The position numbers and the translations under genes were made by a program. A stretch of DNA of 64,000 nt from a virus, in the IMG/VR virus record IMGVR_UViG_3300042863_000830, positions 1-64,000 of that record. One strand, 5' to 3'. Position 1 is the first letter of the stretch. Each line of letters opens with the position of its first letter. This document shows, piece after piece, positions 6,399 to 14,174 of the stretch. The notes under the pieces are model-generated. The model was not told the origin of the DNA and ran no database searches. It worked only from the letters and a program-made list of their open reading frames with translations.

Positions 6399-6947
6399 TT
6401 AAATTATTTTTAAAAATTTCTTTTTAACCAAGTCCAATTTAGCCCTATATTCAATAATTAGGCTTTTAAGCTCGTCTTTTGTTGGTTTAGCAACCTGCCT
6501 AGCTAATTCTTGAAGGTATTCGACTGTCCCAGATCTTTCTTGGTCTAATTTTTTAGCATATACATCCAAATTACCGGATAAAAACACATTGTCATTTTCA
6601 GACTGCGGGCGACAGTTTTGCTCAAGCCATCTGGTGCCTAAATTAGCTCTTGGGATAAAATGCCCATTTTGGATTTTAGTCCAATGATATTTTTTACCTG
6701 AAGTAAAACACTCAACCATACCTTCTTTATCAGCATATTTGCATCTAATGTATTGGCTAAAAACATGATCAAGATCTTCTGTTAAATTTTTGAAACTTTC
6801 AAAATCTTCTTCTTCATGTGCGTCCATTCTCCTTTGTGTGCTATGTATTGTGGCGCATTGTTTACACATTTTTTTTGAAAAATGATAATCAATTTTACTG
6901 CAATTAATGCATCTTTTCTTTTTTACAATTATTGTTGAGTTTCTCAT
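6399..6947 (-). CDS. ninG: NinG/Rap-like recombination protein
   Basis: 182 residues. The N-terminus has a zinc-binding pattern (CINC near 13, CKQC near 29). The core LDHVFSQYIRCKYADKEG, CFTSGKKYHWTKIQNGHFIP and NCRPQ with a final N-x-F-L-x-G-x-x-x-x-Y segment is the diagnostic NinG signature. Lambda NinG (Rap) promotes Red-mediated recombination and resolves or targets branched DNA. Length is close to the lambda protein's about 200 residues. It overlaps the preceding gene by four bases. Confidence 0.9.
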   Translation of the reverse strand: MRNSTIIVKKKRCINCSKIDYHFSKKMCKQCATIHSTQRRMDAHEEEDFESFKNLTEDLDHVFSQYIRCKYADKEGMVECFTSGKKYHWTKIQNGHFIPRANLGTRWLEQNCRPQSENDNVFLSGNLDVYAKKLDQERSGTVEYLQELARQVAKPTKDELKSLIIEYRAKLDLVKKKFLKII

Positions 6948-7564
6948 TTATTTTCGTTAATATCATAATAAAAAGAATTTGTATCTTCTACCACCCATTT
7001 GTCAGACTGGTTTTCAACGGAATCTAAATTGGTGTCAACCTTAAATTGTTTTAAATCTTCTGGCAATTGTTTTGTTACCCAATTAGAATCTTTCCAAAAT
7101 ATTCTATTATTAGGCATACATAACAAGTACCCATCATCAGACTCTAAAACATGTCCACACTTGTAATCAGATGGCTCATCGCTATATGGGTTGTTATACC
7201 AATCAATTGTAAAAATGTATGTTGCCCAAACTTTTGTGCTATCTCTTAAAACAACTTGACATCTATGAAATGCTAAAAAATCATATTCAATTATAGATAC
7301 ATTTTCACTAAAACAATCCCATAATTGTTTGTAATTATAAGGAATATCTTTTGTTGGCATTTTAGTGTAAATTTCAGATAGAGGTACTCTGCTTCTTAGC
7401 ATGCCAGAATCGGTAAGAACATGAAATGTAACTATTTTCCCTGCACAAGATTGTAAAGCAAATACATATACATTGTAAAACTCATCAGCATCAACTTCAT
7501 TTTTTGTAAAATATGATTTTCTTACAAATGCTTTAAAACTTGGAATGTTTGAATTTAATTTCAT
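6944..7564 (-). CDS. hypothetical protein in the ninG operon
   Basis: 206 residues, no recognised domain. Mixed alpha/beta with many aromatic residues (WATYIFTIDWYNNPY, KWVVEDTNSFYYDI). No signal peptide or membrane helix. Both ends overlap neighbours by four bases (ATGA), so it is translated as part of a tight leftward operon with ninG. Confidence 0.65.
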   Translation of the reverse strand: MKLNSNIPSFKAFVRKSYFTKNEVDADEFYNVYVFALQSCAGKIVTFHVLTDSGMLRSRVPLSEIYTKMPTKDIPYNYKQLWDCFSENVSIIEYDFLAFHRCQVVLRDSTKVWATYIFTIDWYNNPYSDEPSDYKCGHVLESDDGYLLCMPNNRIFWKDSNWVTKQLPEDLKQFKVDTNLDSVENQSDKWVVEDTNSFYYDINENK

Positions 7565-7773
7565 GGTGTTTTTTTTATTTTAATTTTACTAATATATCCT
7601 TTTACATATTCCCAGTATAAATGATTATCTGGATCTTTACATTTATAGATTTTATCTTCAGCATATTTAACTGCTTCTAATTTTGCTTTGTCTATACGTT
7701 CTTCAAATGGGATATTTTTTAATTTTAAAAAAAACTTAGTGTAAATCTCTACCGCTTTCTCTTTGTGGGACAT
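7561..7773 (-). CDS. small hypothetical helical protein
   Basis: 70 residues, Lys-rich and helical (EKAVEIYTKFFLKLKNIPFE, then DKAKLEAVKYAEDKI). It resembles small uncharacterised phage early proteins. It overlaps the next gene by four bases and the preceding 57-residue gene by 38 bases. Confidence 0.6.
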   Translation of the reverse strand: MSHKEKAVEIYTKFFLKLKNIPFEERIDKAKLEAVKYAEDKIYKCKDPDNHLYWEYVKGYISKIKIKKTP

Positions 7774-7909
7774 TTTCTGGTTTTTCTTTTAGTTTATGTA
7801 ATTTATTGCCTATAAATCTATATTTTCCTTGATACTCCCCTTTCTTATGTACCTCTATTACCATATCAAGTTTTTTGGCTAATTCATAGATTAATTCTTT
7901 GTTTTCCAT
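7736..7909 (-). CDS. 57-residue hypothetical protein, operon leader
   Basis: Leftward gene from the ATG at 7909: MENKELIYELAKKLDMVIEV, then a beta-like KGEYQGKYRFIGNKLHKL segment and a polar tail. Unknown function. It is the first gene of the ninG operon; a near-perfect Bacteroidota promoter (TTTG-N18-TATATTTG) ends three bases before its ATG, so its mRNA is probably leaderless. Confidence 0.6.
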   Translation of the reverse strand: MENKELIYELAKKLDMVIEVHKKGEYQGKYRFIGNKLHKLKEKPENVPQRESGRDLH

Positions 7910-7912
7910 TGG

Positions 7913-7942
7913 CAAATATAATTAATTTAATAATTTAACAAA
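7913..7942 (-). promoter_or_regulatory. consensus leftward promoter TTTG-N18-TATATTTG
   Basis: Reverse strand: -33 TTTG at 7942-7939, an 18-base spacer, and -7 TATATTTG at 7920-7913. It lies three bases before the ATG at 7909. Confidence 0.75.
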
Positions 7943-7949
7943 AAAAATT

Positions 7950-7980
7950 TTTGGAATTTAAATTAAATACTTTTACTTTG
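7950..7980 (+). promoter_or_regulatory. rightward promoter TTTG-N19-TTACTTTG
   Basis: -33 TTTG at 7950-7953, a 19-base spacer and a near-consensus -7 TTACTTTG at 7973-7980. The ATG of the HTH gene is at 8003. Its -33 element is separated by only seven bases from that of the divergent leftward promoter. Confidence 0.6.
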
Positions 7981-8002
7981 CTCTTGTAAACAACTAAAAT
8001 TT

Positions 8003-8209
8003 ATGGAAAAAGAAACAACGCTTGACGCTAGAGATGCGGTTTTATTACATTTGGAAGAAATAGAGAGGAATTTATCTTGGCTTTCGGAGAAAACGCAAAT
8101 ACCTTATCCAACTCTTTATTCTGTGTTTAAACAGAAGCATTTTTCTTTGTCTGACAAAAATCTAGACAAGATAAACAACGTACTTGGAACTGATTTTAAA
8201 AACTTATAA
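8003..8209 (+). CDS. small XRE-like helix-turn-helix protein
   Basis: 68 residues. The segment NLSWLSEKTQIPYPTLYSVF, followed by a helix ending in LDKINNVLGTDF, has the layout of a Cro/C1-type HTH domain, with the recognition helix near YPTLYSVFK. It is the first gene of the rightward replication operon and sits beside a divergent promoter pair, so it may be the switch regulator for that pair (inference). Confidence 0.65.
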   Translation: MEKETTLDARDAVLLHLEEIERNLSWLSEKTQIPYPTLYSVFKQKHFSLSDKNLDKINNVLGTDFKNL

Positions 8210-8221
8210 CTCAACTAAAAA

Positions 8222-8947
8222 ATGTCAAAGGACACATTTTATTTTTCACATGACTACAATAGTAGGAATGATGAAAAAATTAAAAAGCTAATTAGAAAAC
8301 ACGGGATGCAGGGGTATGGTATTTTTTGGGCTATTGTGGAAGAACTATACAATAATGCGAACGCATTGCATTTGGATTACGATGGCATTGCATTTGATTT
8401 AAGAACGGAAAGCGACATTATAAAAAGCGTATTACACGACTTTGATTTATTCGTTTTTAATGGTGATAATTTTGGTAGTTTATCTGTGCAAAATAGAATA
8501 AATAACCGACAAGACAAAAGCCAAAAAGCTAGAGATAGCGCGTATTCTAGATGGAATAAAAATAAAATTGATGCGAACGCATTGCAAACGCAATCCGATA
8601 GCAATGCTATAAAGGAAAGGAAAGGAAAGGAAATAAAAGGAAAGGAAAGTAAAGAAAGTAAACCAAGTATTGATGAGTTTCTATCTTTTTGCAAGGATGA
8701 TATGATAAAAAACGGGATGATTTTTTCTTTGTATGAGTATTCGTTAAAATCTAAATTTTTATCATGGGTTGAAAATGATTGGAAAGACGGGAATAACAAG
8801 CCGATTAAATCATGGAAATCTAAAATACGAAATACTATTCCGTTTTTAAAACCAATAAGCCTTACCACTAGTAATTCGTATCAAGATAAAGTGAACCAAG
8901 CCGTAAAAGCATTTAAACCAATTCAGCAGTATGATAACGATCTTTAA
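8222..8947 (+). CDS. DUF4373 / Lin1244-like replication-associated protein
   Basis: 241 residues. The N-terminus DTFYFSHDYNSRNDEKIKKL, then HGMQGYGIFWAIVEELY, is the typical Lin1244/Lin1753-type domain found in phage replication-initiation (DnaD-like) proteins. A low-complexity, Lys/Glu-rich linker encoded by AAAGG repeats (about residues 130-145) precedes a C-terminal helical region with a Trp-rich KFLSWVENDWKDGNNKP motif. It probably binds origin DNA or loads the helicase encoded next, which overlaps it by 17 bases. Confidence 0.75.
   Translation: MSKDTFYFSHDYNSRNDEKIKKLIRKHGMQGYGIFWAIVEELYNNANALHLDYDGIAFDLRTESDIIKSVLHDFDLFVFNGDNFGSLSVQNRINNRQDKSQKARDSAYSRWNKNKIDANALQTQSDSNAIKERKGKEIKGKESKESKPSIDEFLSFCKDDMIKNGMIFSLYEYSLKSKFLSWVENDWKDGNNKPIKSWKSKIRNTIPFLKPISLTTSNSYQDKVNQAVKAFKPIQQYDNDL
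8611..8650. repeat. AAAGG pentanucleotide repeat within the DUF4373 gene
   Basis: Four perfect AAAGG units (8611-8630) followed by degenerate copies, encoding KERKGKE-type residues. The unit is not a multiple of three, so slippage would shift the frame. Confidence 0.6.
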
Positions 8948-10787
8948 AAACATTTATTCCAAGGAGCCTAACTATGTAACTCTAGAATATGGTTTAAACC
9001 GCATTAGGGAGGGCAAGAGTCGCCTATCTGTGTCCGAGATAAGGAATACTATCGATAAAGAAAAATCTGCCAATTTAAAGAAGAATTTGCCCTCTGTGTG
9101 TTTTTCTGGAAAATTTGGTGCAGAAAGGAAGGATTCTGACCTGATTCAGCATAGCGGATACATAGTCTTGGATTTTGACAACATTTTTGAACTAAGAGAT
9201 CGCCAAACCGAGATTATCAGCAATAAATTCGTTTACGCTTGTTGGGTTAGCCCTTCAGGTAATGGGTTAAAAGCCTTGATTAAAATTGCAGATGGTAGTA
9301 AGCATAGAGAACATTTTCAAGCATTGCAGGATATATTCCCCGATATTGACAAAAGTGGGGTTAATCCAAGCAGAGTATGTTACGAAAGCTACGATCCCGA
9401 TATTTACATAAACGAAAAAGCTGAGGTTTTTAAAACCATAAAAAAGACCGAAAAAATTGTTATTTATGAAAAAACCGATGATGATGACAAGATTTTTAAG
9501 AAACTTTTAACATGGTTATCTAACAAGAACGAGGCATTTGTAACCGGAGAAAGAAACAATTTTATTTTTAAATTAGCATCAGCTTGTTGTCGTTATGGTA
9601 TTGATGAATTGACAGCTAATTCAATGATTAACAATGAATTTTTAAGTAATTCAGAGTTTACAAAAAGAGAATCAGATAATGCTATTTCATCTGCTTATAG
9701 AACAAATAGGGGTAGGTTTAGCAGTGCATCTTTTGATAAAGAAATTTTAGTTGATAAGACTTCTAAGTTAGAAGTTAAAGTAGAAAATGGTGTTATTGAC
9801 GAAGATGGAAGATTGAATGATGTAATCTATGGAATTGATGTAAAAGAGCAAGCACTTGGATTGTATGAGCAAGGTTACGCCGCAGTGAGTGGAATTAACG
9901 TAAAAGAAATGGACTTTGCTTTCAAGCCAAAAAAGGGAGAGATAACTGTGTTAACCGGTATAGGTAACTACGGAAAATCTTCTTGGAAAAAATGGTATCA
10001 GGCAATGCGAATTTTGTTATATGGAGAAAAGTTTGCTACCTTCTCACCAGAAGATAATCCACCAGAAGAATACTATCACGATTTTGTAGAAATTTTACTT
10101 GGTTGCGATTGTACTCCTGCAAATCCAAATAGACCTTCAAGACAAATTTACGAATACACATACGACTTTGTTTGTAAGCACATTTTTTATGTTTATCCTA
10201 AAAATGTTACTCCAACTCCTCAGTATATAATGGAAGTTTTTTTACAATTGATTGTAAAGGAAAATGTTGATGGTGTTGACATTGATCCATTTAATCAATT
10301 AGCAAATAATTACCAAAACTTTGGTGGTAGAGATAAATATCTTGAATGGGTTTTATCTTTATTTTCTAGATTTTCGCAAACAAATAATGTTTACTTTTGG
10401 ATAATCGCACATCCGGTTAAAATGCAAAAAGCAACAGATGGGAACTATCCTTGTCCTGATGTTTTTGACATTGCCGATGGTGCATTATGGAATAATAAAC
10501 TCGATAATATTTTAGTTTATCATAGACCATTTGGACAAACAGATCCTCAAAATCCCACTTGCGAATTTCATAGTAAAAAAATTCGTAGACAAAAAATAGT
10601 TGGTAAAAAGGGGTTTTTTGTATTTGAAATGTTATTTAAAACTAGAAGATTCTTTTTTAATGGTTCAGATCCTATGCAAAAACTTTTGAATGAAAAAAAT
10701 ATGACATTTAAAACCGAATCAGGACAAGAAGCATCGCAAGGGTGGGTGCCTTTTGAAAACGAAAACGGAGAAGAAATAATTTTCTAA
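8931..10787 (+). CDS. primase-helicase fusion (BT4734/VirE N-terminal plus RecA-like helicase)
   Basis: 618 residues. Residues about 1-150 carry a BT4734-like (VirE N-terminal) primase-type domain: VLDFDNI near 78 and WVSPSGNGLKALIKI near 105-119. A helical middle part follows. The C-terminal half is a RecA/DnaB-like ATPase with Walker A GIGNYGKSSW (about 342-351) and a Walker B-like strand VDGVDIDPFN (about 446-455). It should prime and unwind the replication fork. No DNA polymerase was found in the window, so replication may use the host enzyme or one encoded outside. It is followed by SSB. Confidence 0.82.
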   Translation: MITIFKNIYSKEPNYVTLEYGLNRIREGKSRLSVSEIRNTIDKEKSANLKKNLPSVCFSGKFGAERKDSDLIQHSGYIVLDFDNIFELRDRQTEIISNKFVYACWVSPSGNGLKALIKIADGSKHREHFQALQDIFPDIDKSGVNPSRVCYESYDPDIYINEKAEVFKTIKKTEKIVIYEKTDDDDKIFKKLLTWLSNKNEAFVTGERNNFIFKLASACCRYGIDELTANSMINNEFLSNSEFTKRESDNAISSAYRTNRGRFSSASFDKEILVDKTSKLEVKVENGVIDEDGRLNDVIYGIDVKEQALGLYEQGYAAVSGINVKEMDFAFKPKKGEITVLTGIGNYGKSSWKKWYQAMRILLYGEKFATFSPEDNPPEEYYHDFVEILLGCDCTPANPNRPSRQIYEYTYDFVCKHIFYVYPKNVTPTPQYIMEVFLQLIVKENVDGVDIDPFNQLANNYQNFGGRDKYLEWVLSLFSRFSQTNNVYFWIIAHPVKMQKATDGNYPCPDVFDIADGALWNNKLDNILVYHRPFGQTDPQNPTCEFHSKKIRRQKIVGKKGFFVFEMLFKTRRFFFNGSDPMQKLLNEKNMTFKTESGQEASQGWVPFENENGEEIIF

Positions 10788-10804
10788 ATATAAAACAATA
10801 AACA

Positions 10805-11191
10805 ATGATTAAAATGCAAGTAATCGGGCATCTAGGACAAGATGCCACAGTAAACAATGTAAACGGCAAAAGTGTAATTAATTTTTCTGTTGCCCATTCT
10901 GAAAAGTACAAAAACAAAGATGGATTAGAAGTAAACAAGTCTATTTGGGTAAGTGCAGCTTATTGGACTGATAGAACAGCTATTGCCCCTTATTTAAAAA
11001 AAGGAACACAAGTGTATTTAGAAGGAATGCCAGAAGCAAAAACTTACACAAACAAAAATAACGAAACGTTGCCACAACTAAATATAAGAGTAGCATCATT
11101 AACCCTGCTGTCAAGTAGCAAACCGGCCTCTAATGATGATTTTTTAAACCAACCAAATGGTTTTGAAACAACAAACGAAAACCCGTTGTAA
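10805..11191 (+). CDS. ssb: single-stranded DNA-binding protein
   Basis: 128 residues. The OB-fold pattern is clear: VIGHLGQDATVNNVNGKSVI, NFSVAHSEKY, IWVSAAYW and KGTQVYLEGMPEAKTYTN. The first 105 residues cover the DNA-binding core. The tail ends NENPL rather than the acidic DDDIPF-like tip that recruits host repair proteins, so it may not dock host partners. It lies directly after the primase-helicase. Confidence 0.9.
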   Translation: MIKMQVIGHLGQDATVNNVNGKSVINFSVAHSEKYKNKDGLEVNKSIWVSAAYWTDRTAIAPYLKKGTQVYLEGMPEAKTYTNKNNETLPQLNIRVASLTLLSSSKPASNDDFLNQPNGFETTNENPL

Positions 11192-11194
11192 TGT

Positions 11195-11422
11195 ATGTAT
11201 ATTCACGAATTAAGAAATATAATTTATGTCAAAACGCCGCTTGGTAACGGAAAAGCAATCGCTTGGATTGATTACGGAACAGAACTTAACACTGTTTGGA
11301 AGGTCATATTGCACGAATCTGGCATGGTGCGGAACTTTTACGACACAGACATCCTCGTATTGCCCAACAAAATGGACGGAGGAAATATCGACCACAACTA
11401 TTTTAAAAAACCAAAAATATGA
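11195..11422 (+). CDS. small hypothetical protein
   Basis: 75 residues with beta-rich content (IIYVKTPLGNGKAIAWIDYG, then NTVWKVILHESGMVRNFYDT). It resembles small phage proteins of unknown function in replication regions. Spaced three bases from ssb and four from the next gene, so co-transcribed. Confidence 0.6.
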   Translation: MYIHELRNIIYVKTPLGNGKAIAWIDYGTELNTVWKVILHESGMVRNFYDTDILVLPNKMDGGNIDHNYFKKPKI

Positions 11423-11425
11423 ATC

Positions 11426-11710
11426 ATGACACAATTAGCATCAATTTGTCAATCTTTGTTAAAAGGGGAAATATTATCAATAATGAATGGTTTCCATAAC
11501 TTTGGATGCACTAACTTGCCTAGAGAAATAGGCAGAGGTGTAGAAAGAAAGTTTGGGGCTTCAGTTGAAAGGCAGGAGGTATCATTTAAGTCAAGATACA
11601 ATCATGTTGGGGTTTATTACAAGTATAGATTAGATACAAAAGATCCAAAAAACAAGGAAGCAATAAAAAAAATGAAGGATTATATTAAAAAAACACAAAA
11701 ATTAAATTAA
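11426..11710 (+). CDS. hypothetical basic protein
   Basis: 94 residues, basic. LLKGEILSIMNGFHNFGCTN, then LPREIGRGVERKFGASVER and SRYNHVGVYYKYRL suggest a winged-helix-like DNA-binding fold with a beta-hairpin wing; this is a guess from pattern alone. Similar proteins occur in replication regions of Bacteroidota phages (from memory). Confidence 0.6.
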   Translation: MTQLASICQSLLKGEILSIMNGFHNFGCTNLPREIGRGVERKFGASVERQEVSFKSRYNHVGVYYKYRLDTKDPKNKEAIKKMKDYIKKTQKLN

Positions 11711-11971
11711 ATGAATTTTAAGCCACTAAACAAAAGAGTATTAGTAAAAGTAGATAAAGAGAAAAAACAAACCGATGCCGGTATATTTTTACCCGAATCG
11801 GTTCAAAAGGACTTTGCAACAGGCGTTGTAGTTGCGGTTGGCGATGAAGCCGAGCTTGTAAAAGTTGATCACAAAATCATGTTTGCCCACAGTGTTGGGG
11901 TAGATATTGAGGTCGATGGCAGCCCTTATAGGTTAATTCCGGACGAAGGCTATATTGACGCAATCGTTTAA
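11711..11971 (+). CDS. groES: GroES-like co-chaperonin (Cpn10)
   Basis: 86 residues, close to the 95-97 of bacterial GroES. FKPLNKRVLVKVDKEKKQTD begins the Cpn10 fold; the mobile-loop region DAGIFLPESVQ contains the IFLP-like tripeptide that docks on GroEL; GVVVAVGDEAE and IDAIV complete the beta-barrel. T4 gp31 is the precedent for a phage co-chaperonin assisting capsid protein folding. It precedes the late genes and ends in a terminator. Confidence 0.85.
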   Translation: MNFKPLNKRVLVKVDKEKKQTDAGIFLPESVQKDFATGVVVAVGDEAELVKVDHKIMFAHSVGVDIEVDGSPYRLIPDEGYIDAIV

Positions 11972-11976
11972 TTTTT

Positions 11977-12007
11977 AAAATGCCTTCAAAAATATGAGGG
12001 CATTTTT
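11977..12007 (+). terminator. intrinsic terminator after groES
   Basis: AAAATGCC-TTC and GA-GGGCATTTT pair across a short AT loop (11977-11987 with 11996-12006), followed by T residues. The A-rich 5' arm could make it work in both directions. Confidence 0.75.
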
Positions 12008-12036
12008 AATTTAAATACTATAAAAAACCTAATTTT

Positions 12037-12903
12037 ATGCTAACTATGAAAGCAAAACCAATAAATCATATATTTCTTAATCTAGAAAAGCCAATTCAGG
12101 ATACTATAAAATTGGGAGATTTAGAGCTATATCTTGATGGATCGTATCGACCAGAATGGAACGCAACTGTTGTCGGGGAAGTATATTCTTTGCCAAAAAA
12201 CCCAAAAGGCACAGATGGCAAAGTTGTTTCTAAATTAAAAGAAGGGGACAAGGTGTTATTTGATTATTCTGTTGTAGCTGAAAGAAAATTTGAATCCGAT
12301 GGAGATTATTTTACTGAGATTACAAAAGATAGTCCTTATTACCAAAAATTTACTAATGGCAAAGGAGAATCATTATTGATTGTTGCTATGCCGGGTAAGA
12401 TTTCTCATATTTGGGTAGGTACTTATCATGATAAAAGAGGAAATTTTATTGATGGTTGCCAAGGAGCAGAACATAATATTAGTAGATGGAAAGCTCAGTT
12501 TAACTTTGGTAATACTCAATCTTTTTTCTTTAAAAATCTTGTTGACACAGGAACAAAAGGTGTATGGAAAGCGGATTATAGAGATATATTTGCAAAAGTA
12601 GAAAATGATGAATTAATAACAGTTGGCAATAGAATTATTCTTGAACCAATTGATATTGATTTGCCACAAGATGTTATTAAAGAAATGGGTGTAGTAGATA
12701 CAATCAATGCAAAAGTAAGACTAGGAGATAGAGCTAAAGTTTTATCTGTGCCAGAGGGGGTGAATTTAAAAAAAGGAGATGTTGTTGGTTTTGAACCACA
12801 ATTTCTTGAGAAATATGAATATAACAATAAACAATATTATTTAATAAAATCCTATCGAGCTTTAGGAATTTGGGAGGACACAAACAATGGCATACAACAT
12901 TAA
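12037..12903 (+). CDS. two-domain Cpn10-like protein (inferred)
   Basis: 288 residues. The first part (IFLNLEKPIQDTIKLGDLEL, then NATVVGEVYSLP and LKEGDKVLFDYSVVAER) and the last (VGNRIILEPIDIDLP, AKVLSVPEGVNLKKGDVVGF, YYLIKSYRALGIW) each show the Cpn10 rhythm: a start strand, a V-x-x-V-G/V-L-S-V-P turn, an LKxGDxV strand and a closing strand. About 110 intervening residues are of unknown structure. It may fold the capsid protein with host GroEL, or be a structural derivative. A second ATG at 12046 is possible as the start. It overlaps the next gene by 17 bases. Confidence 0.55.
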   Translation: MLTMKAKPINHIFLNLEKPIQDTIKLGDLELYLDGSYRPEWNATVVGEVYSLPKNPKGTDGKVVSKLKEGDKVLFDYSVVAERKFESDGDYFTEITKDSPYYQKFTNGKGESLLIVAMPGKISHIWVGTYHDKRGNFIDGCQGAEHNISRWKAQFNFGNTQSFFFKNLVDTGTKGVWKADYRDIFAKVENDELITVGNRIILEPIDIDLPQDVIKEMGVVDTINAKVRLGDRAKVLSVPEGVNLKKGDVVGFEPQFLEKYEYNNKQYYLIKSYRALGIWEDTNNGIQH

Positions 12904-13528
12904 TGATGTATATAATTTCTTAGTCTTTATCGTAAGAAAAGAAAGAGGGGTATTTATAACAATACCCGAAGCGATGCAGACTATTGATAACGCACAGCTT
13001 GAGGCAACCGAAGATTGGTTTTCTCAATATGGCGTTACTCAAATAATTCATGATGCAATTAGGAAACTAAGATCACAGGTTCAGTTTACATCTGCATCAG
13101 ACGGACAGGTAACATTTGGATCTGATTATTTGCATATGATTGGTAACCCATATACGGTTACAGGAAGCACGATTAACGCAGTAAGATTTGTTAACGAAGA
13201 TGAATTACCTTTTGCATTAACAAGTCAATTAAGACCTGTTTCAACTGCCAAACCAATTGCAAAAGACACGGCTGTCGGATTTCAAATATATCCTCAATCA
13301 ACTCAAACAGGCTTTTACAATTATTTACGCAGACCAGCCACTCCGGTTTTAGGATATACTCAGGCAGGTAGAACAATAACTTACAATCCAAACACTAGCA
13401 CTCAATTAGAATTTACAGATGTTTACATCAATAACATTATAGCGCGTGCATTGAAATTTTGGGGTATTAATATGGCTGAACAAGACATTCAGCAATTTGC
13501 TCAATTACAAACACAAGAAACTAAATAA
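12887..13528 (+). CDS. putative virion/connector protein
   Basis: 213 residues, soluble; helical N-terminus (INDVYNFLVFIVRKERGVFI) then beta-rich part ending in helices. Conserved-looking features are YGVTQIIHDAIRKLR and LEFTDVYINNIIARALKFWG. It lies at the head of the structural gene block together with two similarly sized proteins, which suits head-tail connector or adaptor components; no family was recognised. A GGAGG sequence lies nine bases upstream of the ATG. Confidence 0.55.
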   Translation: MAYNINDVYNFLVFIVRKERGVFITIPEAMQTIDNAQLEATEDWFSQYGVTQIIHDAIRKLRSQVQFTSASDGQVTFGSDYLHMIGNPYTVTGSTINAVRFVNEDELPFALTSQLRPVSTAKPIAKDTAVGFQIYPQSTQTGFYNYLRRPATPVLGYTQAGRTITYNPNTSTQLEFTDVYINNIIARALKFWGINMAEQDIQQFAQLQTQETK

Positions 13529-13530
13529 AA

Positions 13531-14172
13531 ATGGCTAATAGTACTAAATTTTTAATGGCCGAGCAGGTTTTGCTAAGATTAGCAGGTGGTTACAGAGATG
13601 TAGCTCAATCTGTTCAAATGGAAGATGTAGTAAAAGCAATTGAGCAGGTTATTAATACCATGTTTCAAACGCAATATTACAGCGCAGTATTGCCAACCGG
13701 CGAAACAATACCAGACAATTTAATGGTGGCGTTTTACGAAAATATTCAGGTTACTTCGTATGGCGATAGAGCAAAGGCAGAATTGCCAATAGTTCCAATT
13801 TCCTTACCAAGAAACATGGGTATTTATAGAGTAGTAAATACAAACGATATTGATTTTATTCCTGTTCCATTAGGACAAGGAGCATTATTAAAAGCAGATA
13901 AATTGTTAAATGACCTTTTAGGAAGCGTTTATTATGAGGTAAGAAAGAATGAGGTTATATTTTCAAAAGATATTACACTTCTTGATGTATCAGAGGTAAA
14001 TATGTATTTAGTTGTTATGGATATATCATTATATTCAAACACAGATCCATTACCAATACCAGCTAATATGGAAGAAGAAATTATAGAAAAAGTATTCGCT
14101 AAATTTGCTCCAATAGTTCCAGAAACAGGAATTGTTAATAGTTATAGTGAATTACAAAGCAAAACTAATTAA
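13531..14172 (+). CDS. putative virion adaptor protein
   Basis: 213 residues. LMAEQVLLRLAGGYRDVAQS opens a helical region, followed by beta segments (VPISLPRNMGIYRVVNTNDI, VYYEVRKNEVIFSKDI) and a helical end (IPANMEEEIIEKVFAKFAP). Similar proteins occur in structural blocks of Bacteroidota podoviruses, from memory. Two bases separate it from the previous gene and two from the next. Confidence 0.55.
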   Translation: MANSTKFLMAEQVLLRLAGGYRDVAQSVQMEDVVKAIEQVINTMFQTQYYSAVLPTGETIPDNLMVAFYENIQVTSYGDRAKAELPIVPISLPRNMGIYRVVNTNDIDFIPVPLGQGALLKADKLLNDLLGSVYYEVRKNEVIFSKDITLLDVSEVNMYLVVMDISLYSNTDPLPIPANMEEEIIEKVFAKFAPIVPETGIVNSYSELQSKTN

Positions 14173-14174
14173 AG

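Noticed and set aside
8377-8868. Leftward 163-codon frame opposite the DUF4373 gene
   Set aside because: Low-complexity antisense shadow including the AAAGG repeat; no family pattern, and the rightward protein is recognisable.
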